This document shows, piece after piece, positions 24,696-35,583 of a stretch of 64,000 nt of DNA; the stretch's first letter is position 1; the number at the start of each line of letters is the position of its first letter. Under the pieces are notes generated by a model. It did no database searches. It had not been told where the DNA came from and saw only the letters and a program-made list of their open reading frames with translations. Location: positions 1,116,001 to 1,180,000 of the forward strand of contig PCDI01000010.1 in NCBI GenBank assembly GCA_002778195.1, written 5' to 3'. The position numbers and the translations under genes are program-made. This DNA is from Raffaelea ambrosiae (lineage: Eukaryota > Ascomycota > Sordariomycetes > Ophiostomatales > Ophiostomataceae).

Positions 24696-26211
24696 CTATG
24701 TGGTCTTCTGTGCGGCGTTGGTTCTCTCCCGCTGTCTCTCCTTCTGTCTCTCCCACGCTGGCAGTGCCCACTTCTGCATGTACTGGGATGCCATGACATC
24801 CTTGATTGTCCAGCGCTCTTCTGGCTCGAAAGTGAGCATGCCTCTGATCAACTCTTCAATGGCATCCATCTCGCCGCCTTGTATGTCCCAGACACATGTT
24901 TCCGCCGTTTTCCCGCGCCCCATACTCCACATCCGCTGTTTGAGTTTGCGGTTCTGGAACCGGAACGGCACGTAGTAGTTCTCCGTCTGGTCGACGTCTT
25001 TGTCTTCGCCCCGGATTGACCAGATCTTCCACCATCGCTCCGGCAGCCGGCCCAGTGTGTCGATCATCTCGCCCACGGTATGGTGTGGGTTGTCATGCAA
25101 CACTTCAAACAGAAAGCGCTCCCCAAGTATTTCGTACATGCTAAGGCCCAGGGTCCAGATGTCCGCTGCCAAGGTGATTCGTTCGTGGTAGAATTTTTCT
25201 GGTGGGCTGTAGACATTCGGTGAGTGTATGGCGGGTGACTCAGTGCTGTTGATGTCAAAAGAAGTTCCATAATCGATGAGGATCAGCTCTGGGTCCACAA
25301 TCCTGTCCGCACGCATCTTCCTGTTCATTGGGTAAACGCCGTAAGCTGGAACGTGGGGCCCACTCGGTTGGTCATCTCGGCGGGGGAAATAGTATTTCAT
25401 CGGTTCTCCAAATCTTTCGTACAGCGTTTCCGTAGATGTCGTACTGTCGAGGTCCGGAATGCGGACCAGGAGATTTGCGGGAAACAGATCTAGGGGAAAT
25501 TAGTTGTCATCGCATCGCCTCTTGGGCCTGCGGATCGAACTCACCGCCATGTCCAATTCCGCATTCGTGCAGGAACGACACACCCAGTCCCATCTGCGCA
25601 ACCAGAGACCGGCTGCTCTCGAGGGGGAACATAAAATCGGATGAATCCTCTTTGCACACAGGAACGGGGCATCCACAAGGATCAGTCACTAAGCAGAGGT
25701 GACGTCCGTTAGGCCCATCAAAGGAAAATGTGTCGATAAGCCGAGGAATGAACTGCTTTCCAGGATGCGTTGCATTTTCCTGTTGAAGACGTTTGAGAAT
25801 AGTTGACTCGTTGGAATAGGCGGATGCATCAGCCCTGAGAATCTTCAGCGAAACGAGCTGTTTCGTCGTACTGTCGCGCGCCAACCAATTGGTCGAGTAC
25901 CCGCCAAACCCGAGCTTATGGACAACAGTGTATCTAGCACTGCTAAATGTATCGCCAAGCACAGTTGGATGATAGCCTGACCGAGTGTAAATGTTCCACT
26001 TCTCGAGGTCATAGTCCGGGTCGTACATTTCCTCGCGGGAAATCTCGGGCGGTGGGCTGTCCATTTGGTCAGGTCTTCCCTGGGATGTCGAGAATAGCGA
26101 TGAAAGGTTTAGCGACGTGGGTCTCCAACGGTATCGATGGGCCTGTCGAGAATGAGGCGACGATAACCAAGCCCGAAGGTGGTAATTGAGAGGTCTGGAG
26201 CGTAAAGACAT
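24696..26211 (-). CDS. SRPK-like serine/threonine protein kinase
   Basis: Two exons, 26211-25545 and 25489-24696 (486 aa), over a 55-bp GTGAGT...CCTAG intron. Kinase landmarks are present: glycine loop LGFGGYSTNW (100-109), VSLKIL with the ATP-binding Lys near 123, catalytic loop GIGHGDLFPANLL with Asp223 rebuilt by splicing, metal-binding IDYG (Asp295, DYG instead of DFG), and SPPEKF in place of APE. The large insert between the catalytic loop and DYG and the C-terminal LTFEPEERWTIKDVM block resemble the SRPK-like kinases expanded in filamentous fungi. HGD replaces HRD, as in that group. The first 40 residues are Arg/Ser-rich with no acidic residue, like a mitochondrial presequence. Met50 is an alternative start that would remove it. 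Activity looks intact; substrates unknown. Confidence 0.91.
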
Positions 26212-27021
26212 GTCGCTGAAACCGAAGGAACAAGGAAAGTGCCTCTTGGGGTCCGGATTCAGGTTTCAGCAGTTTGTGAAAGACATCGACGGTAAAAATA
26301 CGCCATACCTATTCAAGAGTATGTACACAGCATATCACGTGTTATAAAACAGGAACGTCATCTCGGTGTAGTTTTCAAAGTGTGGCCAATAGGAGAGGGT
26401 TACGGTTGAAAGTGATGAATATGCCGCGGTTTCACGTCCATTACAGAGACAAAGAATTGCCTTTGTTTCTTCTCTCGATGTTTTCTCGCTTTGTTGGGCT
26501 CACAAAAAGAGCATAAGGGGGGGAGGAGGGGAATATGGGACGGGGCCAAAATCTCTGATGCGTGCAACTGGAAAGATACTCTCTCACGGTATATTGTCAC
26601 TGTTTGTACTGGACTTTTTTTCATCCTTGTTATTTTTCATCACGTACTGCTGAAAACGATAAAGCACGAACCATGCAGCAGCTTCATTGGCAACTAGACC
26701 AGATGAAAACGACTGCCTCGGGCCGTGCCATCACCACCCATAGTTGGAACCACGCTTTGGCGCTGAAAGCTCACAGCATCTCATGGCCGTATTTGGGGGC
26801 ATGTACGATGTGTATTGGCCATCACTTGAAACAGGAGACATTTGGGGGCGACTAGAAGGGAAGGGAAGCAGGGAGTGAGATCATTGACATGCCTTTGGAC
26901 ATAAAAGGCGTGCGGTGGACGTGATGTTTCCTCGTGAGCCTCAGCATAATTTCTTGTCTTGCCGAACTTCTCAGCATATTGTTTTTGTCTTACCAAGCTT
27001 CTTCCAGTTACAGCATCCCCA
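26212..27021. promoter_or_regulatory. Divergent promoter region of kinase and small-protein genes
   Basis: An 810-bp spacer between divergently transcribed genes with no gene of its own. No specific motif stands out. Confidence 0.4.
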
Positions 27022-27397
27022 ATGTCGTCTGCCAGGTCTATCAAGTACATCTGGAAAGTCCCCAGACCCGACCATGAGGGTATGGCTAGGGCCTTGTTGT
27101 ATGCAGCCTATGAAACGGCGACCAAAACCAACCCCAACGTGACTACGGTGCTCATCCGGTAAGCAGTGACCAACTTGTACAGAACTGTCAAATGTTGATA
27201 TCCTCGTCTATAGTTCATACATTCACGACGGGACGTTTGTCAAAGGAGTCTGGGTGGAAGACGATCCCCACATAACGATTTCTGTGAAAGACACCCATAC
27301 TGAAAAATCTGGCCGGCACGAGACAAGTCATGGATACACGCCCAGACTGTCTTCAGTCGACGTGAGAAGAGTTGTGCCTCGTGGTGATGAGCAGTAG
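27022..27397 (+). CDS. Small hypothetical protein (106 aa)
   Basis: Two exons, 27022-27158 and 27214-27397, over a 55-bp GTAAGC...TATAG intron in phase 2, which rebuilds an Arg codon and yields a continuous 106-aa protein. I do not recognise it. The first half is basic and aromatic (KYIWKVPRPDHEG) and carries one amphipathic helix (ARALLYAAYETATK). The second half looks beta-rich (YIHDGTFVKGVWVEDDPHITISV) with a basic tail. No signal peptide, membrane segment or Cys pattern is seen. A protein this short could be an artefact, but the intact splice and the beta-strand pattern across the junction argue for a real gene. It sits at the edge of the gene-poor region. Confidence 0.65.
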
Positions 27398-28044
27398 ACA
27401 AATGGCAGGGGCGTGGTGTGTGTGAGTTCAGTTGCTATGAGAACTTTCCGCGAACTAGCTAGACTGAATGCGAATTAATTGGGGCAGTATATCTCCTTTT
27501 TGCTCGTTGACCAAAGGCTAATAAGGCAAGCCGCTGAATTAGTGTGCGGTTGGCCCCGCGCTGGCGCGGACCTAAAAATCCGTATTAGCCTGACTTCTGC
27601 TGATCCCTGCCTAAAGCTCCTGTGGCACATGGTAGCGCGCTTCCCAAGTGTCCATGGTATCCACGTTTTAGTTATGAGAGAAAAAAAAATCATATGCTGT
27701 CAAGTGTGTAATTCTTTACAATTATCAATCTAACCCAGATTTTCAATATCATGAAATATATATAATTCACCGTATAGCTTAAAAGTCCCTAACCTCGACT
27801 TATAAAAGAGATAAATCGGGTATCGACCGGTATCAGACCCGGCGTTTAAACAGTAATTCCCTTAACGTTCGGGTCGTCCCTTTCATTATTCTTAAATTAA
27901 AAGGAAGCGTCGTCGCGGAAAGAGATAACGAGGGGAGAATACGTATTAATATATACTCAACTTTTATATAAGCAACGGTCGCAACTTAAGAAATCCAAGC
28001 CCGGGCTACCTGCGTTACATACTGTGCCCATTTCTAAACAAGAG

Positions 28045-28450
28045 TCAGCTAAGCCCAAAAGCGAGCCGACAGCGGGACGAACGGGGAGCTTACGGGGTCG
28101 TGGACAAGCGACTCCTGCGACAACCCGAACCGGGAGAGGTGTCGAGTGAAGAGCAGGAGGACGCGGGCCACAAAGTAGGTGGCGGCCTCCGCCAGGGAGC
28201 GAGAGAGCGCCTCGGGCTCGACGTCGTCGCTCAGGTGGGCGCGCAAGCAACGGGTCCAACGCGCGGAAGAACCGGATATCCCGGTCTATGTTGACCCTCA
28301 CGAGGCCAGGCACCTGCAAAGAGAGTCAGAAACGAGACGACAGCGGGACGGGGGAAACCCGATGACATACCCCCCATGCAGGATTTGTGCATGCGCGTAC
28401 ACCGCTCACAGGAGCCGACCCGACGCGCTTTTCGTACACGGTGTTTCAAC
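28045..28450 (-). pseudogene. Broken gene fragment with half zinc-cluster motif
   Basis: On the minus strand a frame encodes RVGSCERCTRMHKSCMGG, a CxxCx6C half of a Zn2Cys6-like cluster, then a good GTATGT donor, a TTTCTGAC branch-like site and a TTTGCAG acceptor. The next exon reads VNIDRDIRFFRALDPLL, and then the coding sense continues one base out of frame as RAHLSDDVEPEALSRSLAEA and onward, ending at a clean GTAAGC donor near 28074. The one-base shift breaks the gene. No downstream exon was found in the AT-rich block. I read it as a degenerate gene copy; function unknown. Confidence 0.35.
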
Positions 28451-29139
28451 AGGTCTTGGGTTCCTTGTTGGGAAGCCTATTCAGCTCCCAGTCTTTTCCT
28501 TCCGCTACCTGGAGTCTTTTCAAAGTTGATGACCAGCCGGAAATGTAGAACCATCTGACAGACAAGGTGCAAAATTTACGCATTGTCAGTGGGAGATAAT
28601 CGGCTTGCCGCTTTACGCCCCCGAGTTTGTCAAGCATCGTGTGCGAGGTTCGTCTCTTCCACGTCTTCGTCGCTACACACGGTTGGACGTAGGCCGGGGG
28701 ATGAGTGGTCGTCGGGCGAGGACGCCGTGACAATACGAGAAGCCTTTTGTCGTTGAAGAGTTACCTGTTCGCTTGTCTGTAGTGAAACGAGGAAACAAAT
28801 ACGAAACCACGGGGGTATCTAACGAGGAAAAAGAGATTTTTCGGCACTTTGGCGCGGCGCATAATACGCCGACGTACATGTTTCCTGTCCCGAGACTTTT
28901 GAAAGATTTGTGTTTGATGTGACCAACTTATGTCTCCTGCCTTTCGGTTCTTTATTTTATTTTATTGTTCATTCTGTAACATCTTTTGAGGGAAAAAAAT
29001 CGAGTTGGTTCCCCATGACTGGCTCGAACTTGTAAAAGATAACCAAGTGGTTGCCGATTTGGTAGAAGTTGCTTGGATGTGCCCTGATGTTCCACCTCGC
29101 GCGGTTGGTGTTTCCCATGTTGTTGTTACCCAAGAGGCA

Positions 29140-29459
29140 TCGTGTTTGTCCATATGCTTGTTGTGCCCACGCCAACGAGCAATAGCTGTGCCAGGTATAT
29201 CGCATAAACGAGTTGCATTCCAGTGTACTTCAGTTTCCAGTCAGTTGCCGAACCCGTCTTACAGACGAGGTCTGAAAACAGGAAAAGCACAAGAAAGACA
29301 AGCTGCGAGAAACTTACAAGATGCTTCACTCGCGCATCTATGACCCGTACGTCACTTTGGAGCAATCTGGGGGCTGAGCCAAGCGTGAATTGTAGCGCTT
29401 CTCGCCCGCTTCATCGGTCTGCTTGGCCAATCGTGCTTGTCCATATGTTTGTTGTGCCC
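29140..29459. repeat. Short 29-bp direct repeat, two copies
   Basis: The 29-base segments at 29140-29168 and 29431-29459 are alike except for two positions, both C/T differences. They lie in otherwise unlike sequence. Confidence 0.7.
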
Positions 29460-30410
29460 TTCAAGCACAGTAGCCAGAGGCGATCAGCACACTTTCTAGT
29501 TTCTATTCTCTCATGTCTGTCCCACACTTCCATGTGATCGGAAACGTGGGCTATGCCGGCCTCCAAGGAAGGGATCACCGCGGTGGAGGAGACAGAGCGG
29601 GTTCCGGTGGTGTGCCCAATCGCCGAGAACAGTGACAGCTAAGCGGGATTTGGAACATACAGGTGTCCGTCATATCTGTTGGTCGTTCTTGGATCCGGCT
29701 GGTACCATTCTCTTGTGCAGTCTCCAAATAAGATGCACAAACCCGAGTCGAACTTCAGTTGAAGGTTCAATGCCACTGTAGCTTCGTCAAAAGGTTGTTT
29801 CCGTCATTCGCCATCCAGCTGCGTGCTTGTTTGACTCCCCAGTTGTGGTGATCTAGTTGTTGTCTTCAGTCCAAACCTCAAACGTATAAAGATTTGCTAT
29901 TGAGAAATGCCATTATCGCGTCTGTCTTTTCTCGTATTCATTCAAGTCCGGTGCGTCTTTGGGGTATGCGGACCACACACCAGAGACAACTGATGTTGGC
30001 AGCCCGACGGGTCTCGTCACACCACCGGGTCTCTAAGACACCTTGAAGTGTGCGCCTCGTCAAAGACGACGGTAGTGTCTGCTATTTGCTAGGTTGTTGC
30101 TCAGCAATGCTTGTCCAGAATGGTCAGATTGTCCCGTTCTTTCGATAGTGAGCTTCAACAATCGTGGTTGTTTTCAACACAGGTAATCTCTGTTGGGTTT
30201 GCTGCGCGTGCCCAAAGCCGGCTTTGTCGCTCACTTGTTTGTGCCTTTCTCTTTTCCTGAGCGTAGTATTCCTGGAGTGTGGACGTGCATTGGGAGCGTG
30301 GCGGTCTATCTGGTTCTGGGAACTGGTAAGCTCTCATTGCCGGACGTTCGTGAAGTGCTTTGCTCCATATGCAGGTGCAACCAATCGACCGATCAAGATC
30401 CCGTGTACCC

Positions 30411-30981
30411 TCAGGCGGCCACGGCATGGTTGCAGGCCGCAGTGATGCTGATAGTGGCCCTTCCAGCTGTCTCCGCAGTAGAAGCTCCGGTTGTGATGGT
30501 CGTGGTGACAAAATTAGAACAGAGGTAACATTTTATGAGCCAGCCGGCAAAAGGTGTCCGGGTCCAGGTTTGGCCCGTATTCACTGCCACATTTTTGTAG
30601 ACGTGACCAGAGGAGCATCTTGGACCTCCACCGCAGCGGTAGTACTGGCACTGCCTGTTCACTGATGTCGTTGTATTCACTGCCGTGGGTGCGTACTTTG
30701 AGGCAAGATGGATGCTGCGTCGGATCCTTCCAGCGCATAAAAGCAAAGTCGTATCTCAGCTTGCAACCACCACAGGGAGTGGTATAAGCATGTCTGTCTG
30801 GTGATGAGAACAAATACAATGTTGACGTTCCGGGAAGGCCGCCTCCGAGTAGTTTTGGCAATACGTGACTCGGGGAAGAACCTTGGATCGCCGCCACGTA
30901 GTCAGTTGCAAGCGCTACCAATGAAAGCGGAACGGGGACAATAACCAAACAAACAACCCAATAAACGGCTCCCCTACTCAC
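30411..30981 (-). pseudogene. Possible remnant of a secreted Cys-containing protein
   Basis: Two overlapping minus-strand frames have protein-like composition. One (about 30979-30700) reads a hydrophobic leader-like start, then PCGGCKLRYDFAF. The other (about 30690-30411) reads CQYYRCGGGPRC and ends in a Thr/Ala-rich tail. They cannot be joined by a convincing intron and the first lacks an ATG. Weak evidence; could be chance. Confidence 0.2.
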
Positions 30982-33260
30982 AGGCGAGTCTCCCAGGGAC
31001 TCTTTTTACCAGGACAATACGCAGGTCCTCTCCCTCTTTGTACTGTCGCGCTGGCCGAAAGGAGGGAGGGGACTTCAGTAGCAATCGGTTCTGTAGGTAC
31101 TGGTCAGATAGAGGGCAGTAAAAGAAAGCCGGCCGAAATGGGTGTTGATGGGGCGCTATGCTTCTGATCAGATGGGGGAAGTTCTTCTAACCCACCATCG
31201 TGATAGAGCGGCCCATGACGACGTTGGCATCCGTACCCATAGACTGCGCAGATTCAGGTTTGGCATTGGGGCGCTGTGAGAACAAGACAGAGCAACACCA
31301 AAAGATGTCGGTACATGAATCTGCGGCCGCTCCACGAGTTTGGCTAGCATCTTGTCCTGCAACGTGCCCATGGGTTGACCGCTCAGAGGACCCATCATGT
31401 GCGTAGAGGGCATTCATGGCTTCCCACCAGAGCGGCAAGTTCTTCTAGCTTTTCGCTTTGCACAACGGGGCGATTCTGCGTTTGTGTCTTTCCTGACGAG
31501 TGCTGCATGATTGGAACCAGCCACCAACGTGCTCTGAAGACTTCCCAACCCAACGCCGCCCACGGAGACTGCGGCATTGGCCAGCATCAGTACCATGCTC
31601 GAACTGTCTCGGTCGCATTCTGTCGATATTCCCCCTTTGAAAGTCTGCAGTCTAGTTGTATGCCGCCCGAACAGCAAGCGAGAACATTTGTGGCCGGAAA
31701 TAGTAGGACCGAAGTGGTAAGTTCTCTTCTTTCGGAGCTAGAAAGGCCAGAAGACTTCCAGGCCTGTGTAACTCATGAACCTTGGCTCGCCATTTCCCTG
31801 CAGCTAATGGAAAGTATGACTGGTTTTCCCAGAATGGGTTCTTTGTCGTGACCGGCAATGCAAGGTCAGACGGGGAGTTTGGCAGGAAAAAGGCGAACTG
31901 GACGAGATGAAAGAAGATGCACTTCCTGCCGATGTGTTGATCTCAGACCCGGCCGGAATGCTCCTTTTGTTTCAGAGCGACTTAGCAAGTCTGTCCACCG
32001 TTTGGGGACTGCCGATGTTCGTTGAAAAGGCAGACGAAGACAAGAACAACTCTCGTCATTGTAGCAGGCCTTCAAAAGAAGACGAGATTATTGGCGCCGT
32101 CTTACTCTCTGCCATGACAGTGGAATAGTGAGAGCTGGAATCTGGTTCTTGTTGAATGGGAAAATCCCGTCCGGGGGCGACAGTGATTTCTATCCAGCCA
32201 GGCCGAGGACGGATTGCCGCTATGCAAGCATCGCGAGAGCCCGATATTTTCCCCCATCTCCGCGTTCCATCTGCTGCACGACCACGCGGGTCGTTTGCTC
32301 CGTGATGGGACCGAAAGCATGGCCAGAGAAGAATGTTGTGCGAAGATTCTCGCCCCTGGAACTTGATCACCAAATAAGCCGATTTTTCTCTTACACTTGT
32401 TGTATCCCCAAGAGTGGACGTAGGAGGGCCGAGCTCTGTGGGCACAAAACGAGCGACGATAGTGCCCACACCGGTAGTAGCTTTCTTCTTGTCACGGCCG
32501 CGGATAAGGACCACACGGCCGCTGTGGATGAAGACGTTTCGCAGCGTCCATTGCGTGTCCTGGTGCCGCAGGGTCACAAGCTTCGTTCCGCGGCTGTCCG
32601 CTCCAGATGTGCACCGTCCTGCAGCAACTGGCCTTGAGCAAACTAAACCGCGTCGGAATCTGAAAAGAATTTCCGGCCTGTGTGTTCTCGGCTTGACCAT
32701 ATGTCGGTGAGATGGAGACGGACAAAGCGTGACATCCTTGTACACCTCGGTGTGAGAGATGGCTCGACCCAGACAATATCCGTCGCTGGTTGTCAGACGA
32801 GCCGGCCGTTGTTGGTGGGCATGCTGTAGGGTAAAGCCTCGCGGCACTTCTCTTCACATGCTGCTGCCATTATACTGCAACTTCGCGGTGGCCATGAAAG
32901 TGGTCTGGTGAAACGCAAATAGGGGGCGGCGGGAGAGCAGGAGAACAGGAGAACAGGAAACCATGAAAGCAGAAAAGCAAAAGTGCATTCCCAAGCATGA
33001 TTGTGGGAGTTCCCGTGGACTCGAGAACAGGGCGGACTCTCTGGTCATCCCATACAGACAGGAGAGGTCACCACACCACGCCTCGTCTCCATACTCCTCC
33101 AACACCACGACCATCTCTAGTGTACAGCAAATGCCTACCGGTCCCTTGGCTAGCATTACTCATGGCGCACAGATGGATATTTCTGGTGAGCGGACTCCTG
33201 CTGGTCTCGTAATTCTGTTGATGAGTTGACTCGTGTTGGTTTCTTGATTCTGTCGGCCGG

Positions 33261-33803
33261 TCACACAGCCGCAGTCACACCCGTGCTAAATATGCAGAAC
33301 GGGGTGTATGCTTCTCGCTCAACCAATGCCTTTCGAACAGGCAGGCCATTGGAGAGGCGTTTCTGCCAGTGTTCGTCTTCTGTGAACATTTGCTGGTGAA
33401 GTCTGTAATGTCCCCCATGGCTCAAGACGAGTATTTCGTGAACCGCATCGGAGGTCGTCTTTTCCCGAGAACGTCGTACTTGGCTGGTAGCAACTTCTTG
33501 GCTTGTACCATCTGGGCTGTGTCCCGGGACAGGATAGCCGCCTGGTGCAGCCGGCCCCGCCGCTGCTAGTATGTCTTCCAGCACCTGGTCAATGGCCACG
33601 CACGCTATTCCCTCGTTGCACAGGGATCCTCCTAGGTCCGCGCCATCGCACACGCTCCCCTTCACATCCACGAACACGAGCATGGCCCGGCCGCCGGGCG
33701 AGGCAGTCGCGCCCTGCCTCACCACCCACGTCTCGACCCTCCGTGTCAGCGGGTGACCCTCCAGGGTATTGGTCGATGCATACTTAAGTTGTTTGGTTCG
33801 TCC
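33261..33803 (-). pseudogene. Possible coding remnant (Cys-containing)
   Basis: A minus-strand frame open from about 33803 to 33261, preceded by an intron-acceptor-like CTATAG, encodes LEGHPLTRRVETW and GSVCDGADLGGSLCNEGIAC, compositionally like a real protein. No start codon or upstream exon was found, and the C-terminal part loses protein-like character after about 33540. Probably a gene relic. Confidence 0.25.
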
Positions 33804-34789
33804 CTATAGCGCAGATTGCGGATACAGGTTGGCATTTAGCTTGATTAGTGTCGATCCAGAGTATTCCCCAAGTAGCCGGACAGACGGCTCTCAGCCGCTG
33901 GCACAGCAGCTGTTGTATCTGCCTGGTCGCTCGTGCTAGTATTGTCTGTCAATTTGACGGCCCTTCAGAGTTCTTTCTGGCTCATTTTTACGAGTGCTAT
34001 GCTGTCGCTGCTGCATTGTAACTTGTGGGCAGAAACCGCCGAGCCCTCGGTGTGTAGCAGACAATCCCAAAAGTTGACTTGACGAGGGGAGAAGGCGTGA
34101 TACAGGGGCTATTCGCTTGGAAAGGAGTGCACCGTGACAGCGGGCCAGGAAAGCCGCGAAGAGGTGCTTTGTTGTTTTTCGGACTTCGGCTACATCTCTC
34201 CCTGAATTGAAGCCATCTTGCAGATGTCTGTGCTCGTTGTGTCAGCTTGGTTGACAGAAAATCGATATGATGGATCCTAACAACGAATTACCGTTCTTGT
34301 CCAAATCTCTTGTCCAAACCTCTGCACCCACCAACAGATGTTTCCAAAGTGGGCTTGGCCAATTGGCCAACACAATTCAAGGGGCTCTGTATTATAGCCC
34401 AAGAAAAATCTCCAGCTTGCATAGGAATCTCAGACACCGCGAGATGACCAGGCCAGACAGCCAGGGATATTCTGCCACATCAACTCTGACAAATGTCGTT
34501 AGTATTAGGATAGAAGACAAACTATGTTGGTGGTGACCTGCCTTCCAAATGTCATACACGACATAAAGTTGACCTGCCATGGATGCAATCATCTCCTTCC
34601 CAAAATAGTAGAGCCAACTTCTCCTCAGGAACGCAGCTTCATCGAAGGCAAGAAGCTTCACCAGATAGAAAACTCAGCCGCTTCTCTCGTTTCTTCATCC
34701 AGAACATATTGAGACAAAGTCTTGAAGAGCCATGATCGCACCTGGGCTCCTGCCAGATGACCACTCCTGGACAACTGATGAGGCTACCT

Positions 34790-34862
34790 GGGGAAGAAAA
34801 GAAGAGAGAGGAGGAGAGAAAGGAAGGGAGGGAAGGTGAGGGAGAGAGGAGGGGTATTTATA
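34790..34862. other. Polypurine tract followed by TATA-like motif
   Basis: Positions 34790-34854 are purines apart from one T at about 34837, and TATTTATA follows immediately at 34855-34862. No gene can be assigned downstream. Confidence 0.5.
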
Positions 34863-35583
34863 GCCGATGGGGAGTTTGCAACCAATCAGTCATACTGAGC
34901 TAGGCAGAAGTCGAATCAAACGTAGTTGGAGGAGAGACAAACGGAAAGAGAGGCAAATGTAAGGCTGCGACTGAGCAGCAGGTAAACTAAATGTTGTTTT
35001 TGCCACCTAGTTTTCAACAACGCAAAGAAACTCAAAGGAGACTCAACAAAGACTCAAAGGCTAGTGAAGTGAGAGTCACACAACACAAAACTGAGACACA
35101 AACCAACCAAGATGTGAGTTTAGAGTTGAGCGTTGCTTGAAGTCGGGTTGGTGATTTGGTTTGCCGGGTTGTGAAACATGTGATTGGCTGAGTTGACAAC
35201 TCAAGGACCCACTCTATGACTACAACAGCCGTGGGGAGTCCATTTCGGGAAGAAGCTGTAGATCGTGATTGCGCACAGTGTGTCATCCAATACACTTGCA
35301 AATGTACGTGAATTGAGTGATCGTGACTGGAGAAGTTCCAAAATTGATGGACTTTGATAAGCTTCTACATCTTCCTAGCCAGACTCGGCAGTATGTTTGT
35401 TTTCACAAAAGCAAATGCATTCAAAACGGAATGAGATGTAGTGGCAGTTCTCTGTTTATTCGCCCACATTAAAGGGGACAAAAATCGTAACCAATGGGAG
35501 CAGTGAGTCCTCCTCCGCTTTCTAATCATAAGACGTCTATTCAGCACTCGTATATACAGAACATGCAACAAGCCATGGCTTGC

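Larger units (their letters stand above)
27398..35583. other. Gene-poor region with degraded sequence
   Basis: Over 8 kb hold no intact gene that I can support. Composition shifts sharply: 27721-27780 has only about a quarter G+C, and the AT-rich block runs roughly 27690-27990. Further right are fragments of frames with isolated splice-like signals and stops (see the remnant entries), plus a 29-bp repeat differing only by C/T changes. This fits a degraded repeat or pseudogene area, possibly mutated by RIP, but I could not name a transposon family. Confidence 0.55.

Noticed and set aside
32056..32847. Minus-strand frame of 263 aa in the gene-poor region
   Set aside because: Composition looks random, with no domain, signal peptide or splice signals; the length can arise by chance.
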